A stretch of 64,000 bases of DNA from Haloarchaeobius amylolyticus (GCF_026616195.1 NZ_JANHDH010000003.1:186001-250000), one strand, 5' to 3'. Positions 53,016 through 61,123 are shown, counted from the first letter of the stretch. Translations and numbers: made by a program. The notes: a model not told the origin generated them from the sequence alone.

Positions 53016-53053
53016 GTCACGTTGCACACATCACGACATATCGGGGGGCAACC

Positions 53054-53866
53054 GTGATCGAACGTATCACGAGCGCGACGTACTGGCGAGGCGCGTACGT
53101 TGGTGGAGTGCTCGCTCTCGTTGCGCTCATCGGCCTTGGAATCGTGATGATTTCCACCGGGACCCCACCCGCCGACATCCTTCTGGCTGCACCGGGTCTC
53201 CTCATCGGGTTCGGCACCCTCTGGTACTACTTCCTGAACAACCCCGACCCCACGCTGCTCATGCCGAACATCGTCCCGCTTCGGGATGGTGAGCATGTCG
53301 CCAGCCAGATCCATCGGAAGACGGTCCTCAACGACGAGACGGTGGTCATCGAACCCGTCGAACGGGACTCGCCGAACGGCCCTCTGGCCTCGTTCCTCGC
53401 CCCCTGGCGGGTCGAGTGGGAGACGGCCCCGTCCGACCTCTACCTGGTCTTCGATATCGGGAACCGTGGGAACCAGGGCGTGATGCTCTACGAGTACCGG
53501 CTCCTTCCCGCTGGAGACCGGTCGAACCCGGTCATCGTCAGTCTCTCGCCCGAATCCCAGGTGCTAGAATTGGCTGGCAACGGTGATGATTCCGTGACGC
53601 CGACCGAGACCGAACCGACCGGACAGGAACACCGGGCCTTCGTCCAACCGAAGGAACGCATAACCGAGCACGTCCGTCTTCCAATCGATGTCGACTCGGT
53701 CATGGGCAGCGAAACGTATCGGTTCTCTCTCGAACTTTACGCCACTTCTGGTCGCCCGGTCGATAGCTTCGAACTGAAACTTCGGGTCGACACAGAGACT
53801 GGGGCAGTCGAGTGGCAGGCGAACCGAAGTCCACTACAACGGTGGCTAAGGGCGACCGGCCTCTAG
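53054..53866 (+). CDS. Two-TM protein with beta-rich domain, unknown function
   Basis: A GTG at 53054 starts a 270-residue protein with two TM helices (about 12-33 and 40-62). About 200 residues of predicted beta-sandwich follow (DLYLVFDIGNRGNQGVMLYEYRLLP and a late VDSFELKLRVDTETG strand pair), like an extracellular or cytoplasmic immunoglobulin-type fold. The codon bias is good throughout. It resembles some DUF-type membrane-anchored domains in haloarchaea but I cannot name one. It is divergent from the YdjM-type gene. Confidence 0.65.
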   Translation: MIERITSATYWRGAYVGGVLALVALIGLGIVMISTGTPPADILLAAPGLLIGFGTLWYYFLNNPDPTLLMPNIVPLRDGEHVASQIHRKTVLNDETVVIEPVERDSPNGPLASFLAPWRVEWETAPSDLYLVFDIGNRGNQGVMLYEYRLLPAGDRSNPVIVSLSPESQVLELAGNGDDSVTPTETEPTGQEHRAFVQPKERITEHVRLPIDVDSVMGSETYRFSLELYATSGRPVDSFELKLRVDTETGAVEWQANRSPLQRWLRATGL

Positions 53867-54219
53867 GACGGGGATTGAAATGGAGTGGTGGTTCGGGGCG
53901 GCCCGTCCCGGGTCGCCTGTGGTTATGTTCATCGTGCGAGGCAGTTACGTCCTGTGTAGTAACTCTCGACCCCACACCCGACCGCCGAGAGATCTTTCTC
54001 GATCAGGACACACCATCGGGCAGTTTCGACGCGACGACGGAGCCATGCCTCCGGACCGTAGTCGCCGAGCTGCAGGACAGCGAGGCACCGAACCGACCCC
54101 TCAGCGAACGGTTACGATACCTACATAATTATCAGGTGTTAGTTATTTTCGGCTGAGAGTCGAACTCTGGAACGGACTCGCCCGGACCCCCTCAGGTCCG
54201 TGGCCGTCCGGAGAAAATC
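53867..54219. other. Intergenic region without a convincing gene
   Basis: Two overlapping short frames (53812-54156 and 53880-54128) read as Arg/Pro/Ser-rich products with poor codon bias, so neither is called. An AT-rich tract near 54120-54150 (ACATAATTATC and GTTATTTTC) is probably the promoter of the PRC-barrel-like gene. Nothing else is visible. Confidence 0.4.
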
Positions 54220-54462
54220 ATGGTCCGAGAATTCGAGGGAAGCGACAAGGGGAAGAAAGTGATGACCACAGACGGCGACATGATCGGTCGTGTCGACAAC
54301 GTCGCCAGCGGCAAAGCGTACGTCAAACCCGACGCGACACTCTCGCGCGGGATGCGCAAGAAGCTCGGCTGGACCGACGAACAGAAGAACACGTTCGAAC
54401 TCGACCACGACGCCGTCGAAGCCATCAGCGACGACGAGATACACGTCAAGTCCAACCTCTGA
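54220..54462 (+). CDS. Small PRC-barrel-like protein
   Basis: The 80-residue protein contains VMTTDGDMIGRVDNVASGKAYV, the G-x-x-x-G-x-V turn pattern of PRC barrels (as in RimM and photosynthetic reaction centre H subunits). A basic RGMRKKLGW helix and an acidic end follow. Haloarchaea encode many of these small free-standing PRC-barrel proteins; one role proposed is partnering with CdpB-type cell-division proteins, but this one has not the sequence context to say so. Codon use is typical of the chromosome. Confidence 0.78.
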   Translation: MVREFEGSDKGKKVMTTDGDMIGRVDNVASGKAYVKPDATLSRGMRKKLGWTDEQKNTFELDHDAVEAISDDEIHVKSNL

Positions 54463-54550
54463 GTTCTTCGCCCGGAAGAACTCCGTTCGTTGCCTCCATT
54501 TTTCGTGACTGCTCGCCGAGCCACGGCGACCGGTGGGCCGGTCAGGGCAG

Positions 54551-54585
54551 TATCGGCAATCCAGCCGCGCCCGAAGTTGCCGAAA
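54551..54585. repeat. Inverted pair of TATCGGCAA-like motifs, 17-base spacer
   Basis: TATCGGCAA (54551-54559) faces TTGCCGAAA (54577-54585) across 17 bases in the region upstream of the polB2 operon. The same motif, with the same 17-base spacer, is found within orc1/cdc6 (13016-13024 and 13042-13050). Confidence 0.5.
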
Positions 54586-54728
54586 GTTCGCCCGGTGAGA
54601 CAGCGGTCTGGCGGGTACCGTCTCACCGGCCTGAAGCCCTCATTTCGGCCACTAGAGGATTTTAGACCCGGATATTCGAATCCGTCTCCGAGCCGTCGCT
54701 GACGAGCTAGACCCCCCGCGAACCCCGG

Positions 54729-54765
54729 TATCGGCAATATCGGAAACACCCCTGTCGAGCCTAAG
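54729..54765 (+). promoter_or_regulatory. Tandem TATCGGCAA/TATCGGAAA element and TATA position of the polB2 operon
   Basis: TATCGGCAA (54729-54737) is followed at once by TATCGGAAA (54738-54746) and CACC (54747-54750). After nine bases comes CCTAAG (54760-54765), at the same distance where TTTATT stands in the orc1/cdc6 promoter. The ATG of the first gene is 29 bases further. Confidence 0.7.
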
Positions 54766-54793
54766 TGGGGGACGTGGCTACGTTCAGGTAGCC

Positions 54794-55477
54794 ATGACGG
54801 CACCACCGACCGACACCGACACGCCGGAACTGCCGACGCTCGACCCGGGCGTCACCCTGCTCGACGCCGACGAGCGCGTCACGGGGGCGCTCCAGTCGCT
54901 CGTCCTCGACCACGTCCTCCTCGAGGGCGGACGGGGGACGTGGCTGGACGCCAACGGCCACGCGACGACCAGCCCGATGGCCCGGCTCGCCCCGAGCATG
55001 CGGGCGCTCGACCGCATCGACGTCGCCCGGGCGTTCACGCCCTGGCAGCACCAGAGCCTCCTGTTCGGCACGCCCGGGTTCGTCGACGAGGACACCGTAC
55101 TGCTGGTCCTCCCGGCGTTCGACGCGTTCTACCGCGAGGACGACCTGCGCCGGGGCGAGGGCGAGGCGATGCTGGACGCAGGTCTCGACATCGTGGAAGC
55201 ACTCGCCGACGAACACGAGGTTCCGATACTGCTCACCCGGGAGCGGGCGGACTCGTTCAGCCAGCCCATCCACGACCTCGCCGACGAGGTGCTCGAATGC
55301 GAGCGCACCCGGTTCGGTCCCCGGTTCTCCGGCGGCGAGTTCGAGACGCTCGTCTATCCGCTGGAGAACGGCGACGTGCAGACGACGCTGGCGTTCTGGG
55401 AGCGCGTCCTGCAGGACAGACACGCCGCGCTCGTCGAGAGCCCGCAGCCGGAGGTGAGTCTCGGTGGGACGTACTAA
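54794..55477 (+). CDS. RecA-superfamily-like protein of the polB2 operon
   Basis: The 227-residue protein has a compact alpha/beta fold with VLLEGGRGTWLDANGHATT where a P-loop would lie, and VLLVLPAFDAFYRED like a Walker B strand. A clear GxxxxGKT motif is absent, so ATP binding is doubtful. The pattern around RIDVARAFTPWQHQ resembles RecA/RadA-type and ImuA-like proteins. It is the first gene of the operon; the following gene overlaps its end by 14 bases. The association with a degenerate polymerase recalls bacterial ImuA-ImuB-DnaE2 mutagenesis cassettes. Confidence 0.65.
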   Translation: MTAPPTDTDTPELPTLDPGVTLLDADERVTGALQSLVLDHVLLEGGRGTWLDANGHATTSPMARLAPSMRALDRIDVARAFTPWQHQSLLFGTPGFVDEDTVLLVLPAFDAFYREDDLRRGEGEAMLDAGLDIVEALADEHEVPILLTRERADSFSQPIHDLADEVLECERTRFGPRFSGGEFETLVYPLENGDVQTTLAFWERVLQDRHAALVESPQPEVSLGGTY

Positions 55478-55736
55478 CCCGACGTTCCGCGACTCGCTGC
55501 GGGCGATGGAGAACGCCTGGGGCGACTACCGCCGGGCGCTGCGCCGCCACGACCAGGACCACTTCGACACGCTGTTCGAGCACGCTCGCGCCCACGCGGA
55601 CGCGGCAGGGTACCTCAACCACCGGTCGACGGCCATCCCGGTGCTCGTGTCCATCGTCCTCGAACAGGAGAAGCGCATCAGCGAACTCGAGGCCGCACTC
55701 GCGGAGCAGCCCGAGACGGCGACGGAGCAGGGGTGA
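55464..55736 (+). CDS. Small helical protein of the polB2 operon
   Basis: The GTG at 55464 overlaps the end of the preceding gene, and the frame gives a 90-residue, almost entirely helical protein (FRDSLRAMENAWGDYRRAL, HARAHADAAGYL, VLEQEKRISELEAAL). A short coiled coil at the end could mediate assembly between the RecA-like protein and the polymerase. Eight bases separate it from the polymerase start. I know no function beyond the operon link. Confidence 0.75.
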   Translation: MGRTNPTFRDSLRAMENAWGDYRRALRRHDQDHFDTLFEHARAHADAAGYLNHRSTAIPVLVSIVLEQEKRISELEAALAEQPETATEQG

Positions 55737-55743
55737 CCGCTCC

Positions 55744-57849
55744 GTGCCCTACAAGTTCGACTTCGTCGACGGCGACGTGTACCGGTGGACCACCGGCGAG
55801 GACGGGGCGACCTGCCAGGTCGACGAATCGTACACACCGACGCTGTACGTCTCCGCCCACGAGGGCGGGTGCCTCACGGAGATCGAGCCGACCTTCTCGG
55901 AGCACCCGCAGGTCGAGCACACCCGGTACGTCGAGGAGCGCATCGGCTTCAGGCACGAGCCCTCGCGGGTGCTCCGCGTCGACGTAGCGACCATCGATGC
56001 GGTGAATCGGCTCGCCCGGGAGGTCGCCGCGTGGGCCGACCCCGGCGTCTACCGGCTGTACAACGTCGACCTCTCCCGGGAGTACCGCTACTGTCTGGAG
56101 GAGGGCATCGACCCGACGCCGGCGAGCGACCTCTCGGTCCTCCGGCTCGATGTCGACGAGCAGGCGCTCGCGAACCGACACGTCACGGCCCTCACCGTCG
56201 ACGGCGAGGAGCTGACCGGGGACCGGGAGGCGGTCCTCGAACGACTCCAGGGGCGGGTCGACGACGTGGACCCCGACGTGTTGCTCGTGAACACCAGCGA
56301 GGTGATTCCGGCGCTGTACGAACAGGCCGAGGCCGTCGGGGTCGAGGGGTTCGCGCTCGGGAGACTCTCGGGCGTGGGCTACCAGCAACTCGCCGGCCGG
56401 TCGACGTACACGAGCTACGGGCGGGTCGGGCACTCGCCGGCCCGGTACAACGTCCCCGGGCGGGCCATCGTCGACCGCTCGAACACGTTCATGTGGAACC
56501 AGACGAACCTCGACGGCTGCCTCGACCTCGTCGGACGCTCGCACAAGCCGCTACAGGAACTCGCGCGCTCGTCCATCGGCTCCATCCTCACCGGCATCCA
56601 GATCCGCGAGGCGCGGTCCCGGGGCGTGCTCGTCCCGTGGCACTCCTGGCGCCACGAGTTCCCGAAGACGATGCGCCAGCTCCACGACGCCGACCGGGGC
56701 GGGTTCACGTTCGCCCCCGACGCCGGCTTCCACGAGGACGTCCACGAACTCGACTTCTCGAGCCTCTACCCGAACATCATCGTCACCCGGAACGTGAGCC
56801 CGGACAAGATCCGGTGTGACTGCCACAGCGACCGCGAGGACGTCCCCGGGCTCGGCTACGCCATCTGCGACGACCGCGGCTTCCTCCCGGACGTGCTGGA
56901 GCCACTCGTCAGCGACCGCGACGCCATCAAGGCCGAACTCGCCGAGTGCGATGACCCGGAACGCAGGGCGGCGCTGGAGGGCCAGTCGAACGCCATCAAG
57001 TGGATCCTCGTCTCCTGCTTCGGCTACCAGGGCTTCTCGAACGCGAAGTTCGGCCGCATCGAGTGCCACGAGGCCATCAACGCGTTCGCCCGCGAGATAC
57101 TGCTCGACGCCAAGGAGACCTTCGAGGCGAACGGCTGGCGCGTCGTCCACGGTATCGTCGACTCCATCTGGGTGACCGCCATCGAGGGCGAGGAACAGAC
57201 GCCGCTGGCGGACCTCGCCGAGGAGATATCTGACGACGTGGGTATCCGCCTCGAGTACGAGGCCGCCTACGACTGGATCGCGTTCGTTCCCATGCGCGAC
57301 AGCGAGGCCGGCGCCCTCACGAAGTACTTCGGGAAAGAGGCCGACGCCGACGAGTACAAGTTCCGCGGCATCGAGTGCCGCCAGCGCAGCACGCCCCCGT
57401 TCGTCGAGGACGCCCAGCGAGACCTCGTCGAGACCCTCGCGGCGACGAGGGACGCGGAGGCCGTCGTCGAGCGACTGAAGACCTGGCTCGGGAAGCTCAC
57501 CCGGGGTGCCGTCGACCCCACCGACCTGCTGGTGACGAACCGCGTCTCGAAGTCACTGGCCGAGTACAGCCAGTACACGCGGAACGTCGCCGCACTGGAG
57601 CGCGCGAAGCAACTTGAGATTCCCCGACACCCCGGCCAGTCGGTCCGGTACGTGGTCGTCGACGATGAGAAGCGGTCGCCCGACCGGGTCCAGTTGGCCC
57701 ACGAGTCTCTGGACGAGTACGACACCACGTTCTACCGGACGCAGTTGCTCCGGGCCGCAGAGAGCGTCCTCTCACCGCTGGGGTGGCGCGAGGAGGCGAT
57801 CGAGCAGTACCTGGACGAGTACCGGGACGTGTCGCTGGGGGCATACTAG
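55744..57849 (+). CDS. polB2: Family B DNA polymerase, PolB2 type, degenerate active site
   Basis: GTG at 55744 (GGGGTGA upstream) gives 701 residues. Motif A is intact: Asp337 in DFSSLYPNII. Motif B keeps Lys419 but has Val423 at the usual Asn in KWILVSCFGY. Motif C reads GIVDS (Asp473), so the first Asp of the DTD triad is replaced by Ile/Val. The exonuclease domain also looks eroded: Exo I has D136-V-D138, and the Exo II region (LLVNTSEVIPALY) lacks the usual FD. Archaeal PolB2 proteins are known to be inactivated to varying degrees and may act in damage tolerance or as structural partners. It is about 80-100 residues shorter than replicative PolB1/PolB3. Confidence 0.85.
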   Translation: MPYKFDFVDGDVYRWTTGEDGATCQVDESYTPTLYVSAHEGGCLTEIEPTFSEHPQVEHTRYVEERIGFRHEPSRVLRVDVATIDAVNRLAREVAAWADPGVYRLYNVDLSREYRYCLEEGIDPTPASDLSVLRLDVDEQALANRHVTALTVDGEELTGDREAVLERLQGRVDDVDPDVLLVNTSEVIPALYEQAEAVGVEGFALGRLSGVGYQQLAGRSTYTSYGRVGHSPARYNVPGRAIVDRSNTFMWNQTNLDGCLDLVGRSHKPLQELARSSIGSILTGIQIREARSRGVLVPWHSWRHEFPKTMRQLHDADRGGFTFAPDAGFHEDVHELDFSSLYPNIIVTRNVSPDKIRCDCHSDREDVPGLGYAICDDRGFLPDVLEPLVSDRDAIKAELAECDDPERRAALEGQSNAIKWILVSCFGYQGFSNAKFGRIECHEAINAFAREILLDAKETFEANGWRVVHGIVDSIWVTAIEGEEQTPLADLAEEISDDVGIRLEYEAAYDWIAFVPMRDSEAGALTKYFGKEADADEYKFRGIECRQRSTPPFVEDAQRDLVETLAATRDAEAVVERLKTWLGKLTRGAVDPTDLLVTNRVSKSLAEYSQYTRNVAALERAKQLEIPRHPGQSVRYVVVDDEKRSPDRVQLAHESLDEYDTTFYRTQLLRAAESVLSPLGWREEAIEQYLDEYRDVSLGAY

Positions 57850-57947
57850 GCCCGCCGGACACAGACGCCGTATTGGGCCCCGACCCGGATGCGACCGGCA
57901 CCCATGGTGTCAGAAAATATTTGCCAGAACGTGGTATGCGTTCAGGT

Positions 57948-58502
57948 ATGCCTGGGCCAGTATTCCTGGAAGGAGACACCGTGACCCTTCGACCCGTCGA
58001 AGAGGAGGACATGGAGTTCGTTCAACGGGTGATGAACGACCCGGCCGTGTGGCGGCCAGCACTCGACGTCAACCCGATGAACGACAACCTGACCACGGAG
58101 TTCTTCGAGACCGTCCTGACCACCGAGGAGGACGTACACTGTCTGGTCTGTCAAGAGGACCAACCGGTCGGTCACGTTTCGTTGTCGGAATCTCGGTACG
58201 GCCCCACCGAGACGTCCCGGGCCCGGTCCGCGGAACTGGCCTACTGGATCGCACCCGAACACCACGGAGAGGGGTACGGATCTGACGCTGCCGGGAGGAT
58301 GGTCGAGTACGCCTTCGTGGACCGGAACCTGCGGCGTCTCGAGGCGCACGTCGGGGGGTTCAACGACGCCTCGGCCGCGCTGTTGGAATCGCTCGGGTTC
58401 GAACACGAGGGGACACAACGGGAGGCCGCCTGGTACCAGGGCGAGTATCACGACATGCTCCTGTATGGGCTCCTCCGGTCGGAGTGGCGGGAAGACGGGT
58501 AG
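57948..58502 (+). CDS. GNAT family N-acetyltransferase
   Basis: From ATG 57948 (MPGPVFLEGD) the product has 184 residues; an ATG at 57936 would add four. It has the RimJ/RimL-like layout: the N-terminal TLRPVEEEDMEFVQR, the acetyl-CoA binding helix HHGEGYGSDAAGRMVEYAF with the R/Q-x-x-G-x-G/A motif in modified form, and LEAHVGGFNDASAALLESLGF. AAAATATTT at 57914-57922 is a TATA-like box about 30 bases before the start. It probably acetylates a small molecule or a protein N-terminus. It stands alone between the polB2 operon and a reverse-strand regulator. Confidence 0.88.
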   Translation: MPGPVFLEGDTVTLRPVEEEDMEFVQRVMNDPAVWRPALDVNPMNDNLTTEFFETVLTTEEDVHCLVCQEDQPVGHVSLSESRYGPTETSRARSAELAYWIAPEHHGEGYGSDAAGRMVEYAFVDRNLRRLEAHVGGFNDASAALLESLGFEHEGTQREAAWYQGEYHDMLLYGLLRSEWREDG

Positions 58503-58566
58503 TTCCCGGCTGGACGGACGACGCCAGAATCGGAGACCCGTAGGCGCCCCCCGGACCGCTGCTCGC

Positions 58567-59253
58567 TCAGTCGGACAACGGCGGCCACGTGGTCGCGACC
58601 GTCTCCTCGACGAGCTGGGTCTGGGCACGACGCAGGCGCTCGGAGGCCGACGACGCCGAGATGCCCAGCTCCGCGGCGACGTCTGCCAGCGAGGCGCCAC
58701 GGGGGATGTCGAAGTAGCCGAGTTCGTAGGCCGTCCGGAGCGCCTCGTCCTGCCGGTCCGTCAGCCCGCTCCCCGCGGGTTCGGGTTCGCCATCCCGGGT
58801 GAGCCGGCGCAGGTGGAAGCCACCGTTCGACTGCCAGAAGGCACGGAACCTGTCGAACGCGTCCCGGCTGGCGAACCACCCCGTCTGTCGCCACCCGGTC
58901 GGGAGGACCTCGATACGTTCGATGATGGCGTCGGCCGTGGCGAGGACCTCTAGTTCGGCGAGGTCCTCGATCGCGTCGCCGAGTTGTTCCGCCAGGCTGA
59001 GCGCGGGCCGGAGTTTGTACCGGCGGGTGTCGCCCGCCTGGCCGATGCGCGTCCATCCCGCGACGTCGTAGGCCGAGGAGAACGCGTCTTCGACGGCCGG
59101 CGGTGCGCCGCCGGTCACCGTGACGAGGAACGGCGGTCTGTCGCCGTGGTTGAACTGCAACTCGAGGACCAGCGTCGCTCCGGGCACGGCCGTCGCGACG
59201 CCGGCGAGTGGCAACGCCTCGCAGTCGATGTCGAATTCAGCGACGAGTCCCAT
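58567..59253 (-). CDS. Bat-type HTH_10 transcriptional regulator
   Basis: The 228-residue protein from ATG 59253 (MGLVAEFDIDCEAL) has the N-terminal ligand-sensing domain typical of bacterio-opsin-activator regulators (1-160). The C-terminal HTH_10 domain contains LTDRQDEALRTAYELGYFDIPRGASLADVAAELGISASSASERLRRA. The last helices include the recognition helix SASSASERLRRAQ. Many paralogues control oxygen, light or stress responses in haloarchaea; the target here is unknown. It starts divergently from the alpha/beta hydrolase gene. Confidence 0.92.
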   Translation of the reverse strand: MGLVAEFDIDCEALPLAGVATAVPGATLVLELQFNHGDRPPFLVTVTGGAPPAVEDAFSSAYDVAGWTRIGQAGDTRRYKLRPALSLAEQLGDAIEDLAELEVLATADAIIERIEVLPTGWRQTGWFASRDAFDRFRAFWQSNGGFHLRRLTRDGEPEPAGSGLTDRQDEALRTAYELGYFDIPRGASLADVAAELGISASSASERLRRAQTQLVEETVATTWPPLSD

Positions 59254-59372
59254 ACGCCGTCGTCTGTGCCGACACGGATGGGCGTATCGAACGGCCACGA
59301 GTACGGTCACTTATAAACGGCCCAAGCACTGAGAGTGCGACTTAGCCGGGTCCACGCCGAACCAGATGGTGC

Positions 59373-60173
59373 ATGGTGACGACACAGTCCAGCGATGGTA
59401 TCGAGGTCACGTACGAGCGACACGGCCACGGGACGCCTCTCGTCCTGCTCCACGGCGGGATGGCCCCCCGGGAGTACTGGCAGCCGGTCCTCGCCCACCT
59501 GGAAGACGAGGACTACGCGGCCATCGTCCCGCAGCGACAGGGGTTCGGCACCTGTCTGGACGAGGTCGACGAGACGACCGCCGACGAGGTGCTGGCGCGA
59601 GAGGTCTCCTACGTTCGGACGCTGGTCGACAGCCTCGAGGAGCGACCGGTCCTGTTCGGGCACTCCTTCGGGGCGCTCACCGCACTCGAGGCCGCGACTA
59701 CGGCGGACGTCGAGGCGGTCGTCGCGTACGAGCCGGCGATACTCCCGGAGGAGTTCCGGGAAGAGGCCGACCTCGCCGACCGCATGCAGAGACTCATCGA
59801 GGCGGGCGAGCGTGAGGAGGCCGTGAAACGCTACATCGAGCAGGTCCTCCACCCCGATGGAATCGACGACCTCGACGCGTGGCTGGCGGCGTGGCCGGTC
59901 TGGCCCGACTGCGTCGCGCTCGCCGAGGAGGTCGTCCGCATGAACCGTGCTGTCGAGCAGTACCAGCTCCCGGAGCGACTGGACGTCGACGGTCCCGTAC
60001 TCGTGCTGTCGGGGACTGGTGGCCCGGATTTCCTGCGGGAGAGTGCCCGGGCAGTCCACGACGCGCTTCCGCGCAGCCGCTTCGTCGAGTTCGACGGTGT
60101 CGGTCACAGTGGCCCGGGCGAGGCACCCAGCCGGCTCCTGACGGAGGTCGACGCCTTCCTCTCCGTCCGCTAG
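59373..60173 (+). CDS. Alpha/beta-hydrolase fold esterase/lipase-like
   Basis: The 266-residue protein has the nucleophile elbow GHSFG (Ser98), the oxyanion loop LLHGGMA (27-31), a late LVLSGTGGPDF strand with the acidic residue position, and VGHSGPG (His around 247). All parts of a catalytic triad are therefore plausible. There is no signal peptide, so it is cytoplasmic. Substrate unknown. It is divergent from the Bat-type regulator (120 bases), which is a candidate controller. Confidence 0.85.
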   Translation: MVTTQSSDGIEVTYERHGHGTPLVLLHGGMAPREYWQPVLAHLEDEDYAAIVPQRQGFGTCLDEVDETTADEVLAREVSYVRTLVDSLEERPVLFGHSFGALTALEAATTADVEAVVAYEPAILPEEFREEADLADRMQRLIEAGEREEAVKRYIEQVLHPDGIDDLDAWLAAWPVWPDCVALAEEVVRMNRAVEQYQLPERLDVDGPVLVLSGTGGPDFLRESARAVHDALPRSRFVEFDGVGHSGPGEAPSRLLTEVDAFLSVR

Positions 60174-60256
60174 GTGACGACCCCGGTCCTCGATTTGGAG
60201 TTCGGTAGACGTGTCGCGACAGAACGGCGTGCTGGTTCGCCCGCCCGGCCGTCACG

Positions 60257-60499
60257 CTAGTTCCGGTTCGACGTCTGCGGGCGGAACCCACGCTCCACGA
60301 CGCCACTCCGACAGCGCCTGACCTGCTCGACGGTGCCGTCGTCGACGAGGGATTCGAGGTGATGGTACACCCGCGAGTGGTCGGCACCCAGCAGGTCCGC
60401 GACCGCGACGTACTCGACGCCGGTCTCGTGGTCCCGTGACGGGTCGTAGATCGACCGGAGCGCCGCGAGGACCTCCTTTCGGGAGACCCGGTCCGTCAT
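60257..60499 (-). CDS. Small winged-helix protein
   Basis: The 80-residue protein contains a MarR/ArsR-like winged helix (VSRKEVLAALRSIYDPS, VADLLGADHSRVYHHLESLVDDGTV) and a short basic tail. Its ATG at 60499 overlaps the stop of the zinc-ribbon gene by four bases (ATGA), so translation is coupled. A repressor or activator working with the zinc-ribbon partner is likely; no target is evident in the window. Confidence 0.8.
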   Translation of the reverse strand: MTDRVSRKEVLAALRSIYDPSRDHETGVEYVAVADLLGADHSRVYHHLESLVDDGTVEQVRRCRSGVVERGFRPQTSNRN

Positions 60500-60708
60500 C
60501 TGTCTGCCCGCTCGGTGGGTGGTTCGGTTCTGGCCCGGGACCGGTCGCGGGCGTCCACCAGCCGTTCCTGGCATTCCGGGCAGCGGTCCTGTGCGTCGAA
60601 CTCGAACCGTGTCCTGCAGTACGGGCAGGCGACGCTTCGGCCCGACGGGGGCCGCCGGGACAATCGGTGCGTCTCTCGGACATCACTGGTCGACTGTTGC
60701 TGTGACAT
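60496..60708 (-). CDS. Small zinc-ribbon protein, coupled to the winged-helix gene
   Basis: The 70-residue protein has a disordered start rich in Ser/Gln/Arg and one zinc ribbon, CPYCRTRFEFDAQDRCPECQ, in its second half. It is the first gene of a two-gene operon. The promoter carries the tandem TATCGGCAA element at 60764-60785. It may be a transcription-factor subunit like TFB/TFE-type ribbons or a DNA-binding adaptor. The C-terminal half is acidic and Arg-rich. Confidence 0.8.
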   Translation of the reverse strand: MSQQQSTSDVRETHRLSRRPPSGRSVACPYCRTRFEFDAQDRCPECQERLVDARDRSRARTEPPTERADR

Positions 60709-60748
60709 GGCTGGTTCTCACCACAGTGGAACCGAGCGGAGCGAGCCA

Positions 60749-60785
60749 CGTAAGCGAAACCGGGGTGTTGCCGATATTGCCGATA
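60749..60785 (-). promoter_or_regulatory. Tandem TATCGGCAA element and TATA position of the zinc-ribbon/HTH operon
   Basis: On the reverse strand two copies of TATCGGCAA (60785-60777 and 60776-60768) are followed by CACC (60767-60764). Nine bases later lies CTTACG (60754-60749) at the TATA position. The 22-base element is identical to the one in front of orc1/cdc6. Translation starts at 60708. Confidence 0.7.
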
Positions 60786-60840
60786 CTGGCGGTTCGGGGA
60801 GTACAGGCCAATTCGCGGTTGGTCTGGGCACTTCCGGCGG

Positions 60841-60861
60841 TTGCCGATATCGTTGCCGAAA
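60841..60861. repeat. Second TATCGGCAA-like pair upstream of the zinc-ribbon operon
   Basis: TTGCCGATA (60841-60849) and TTGCCGAAA (60853-60861) are direct copies of the motif on the reverse strand with a 3-base gap. They lie about 56 bases further from the gene than the main element. They may be an auxiliary site. Confidence 0.5.
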
Positions 60862-60901
60862 CTATCGCCGGGGGTGCGTGCCGGCACAGCACGTCCCCGG
60901 A

Positions 60902-61123
60902 CTACGTCTCGACCTCGCTCCAGATTCCGAGCGCGAGCCCGCCGAGGCCGAGCAGGACGAGGGCGGAACCGACCAGCCAGGGCACCGACCACGTCGCCGA
61001 GAGGGTGCTCACCCAGAGACCGGCGACGAGGGCGATGCCACCGAGGACGATCAGCTGGACGAATCGCTCGACGTCGGTCGCTCGCCGTCGATAGCGTTCG
61101 ACCGCCTGGGCGAACCGGTCCAT
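60902..61123 (-). CDS. Small two-TM membrane protein
   Basis: The 73-residue product from ATG 61123 has a basic N-terminus (VERYRRRATDVERF) and two TM helices (about 23-42 and 46-68). Codon bias is good. No family or operon partner is evident. Confidence 0.6.
   Translation of the reverse strand: MDRFAQAVERYRRRATDVERFVQLIVLGGIALVAGLWVSTLSATWSVPWLVGSALVLLGLGGLALGIWSEVET

Noticed and set aside
53812-54156. Two overlapping short forward frames
   Set aside because: Low-complexity products, weak codon bias, and overlap with the end of the preceding gene.
54661-54690. tRNA T-arm-like sequence (ATTCGAATCCG)
   Set aside because: The TTCGAAT stretch looks like a T-loop, but the flanking five bases do not pair properly and no acceptor, D or anticodon arms can be traced around it.
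54940-55743. Upstream in-frame extension of the polymerase
   Set aside because: It overlaps two genes with good codon bias in another frame, reads as Arg/Pro-rich sequence, and a GTG with a Shine-Dalgarno sequence at 55744 is a proper start.
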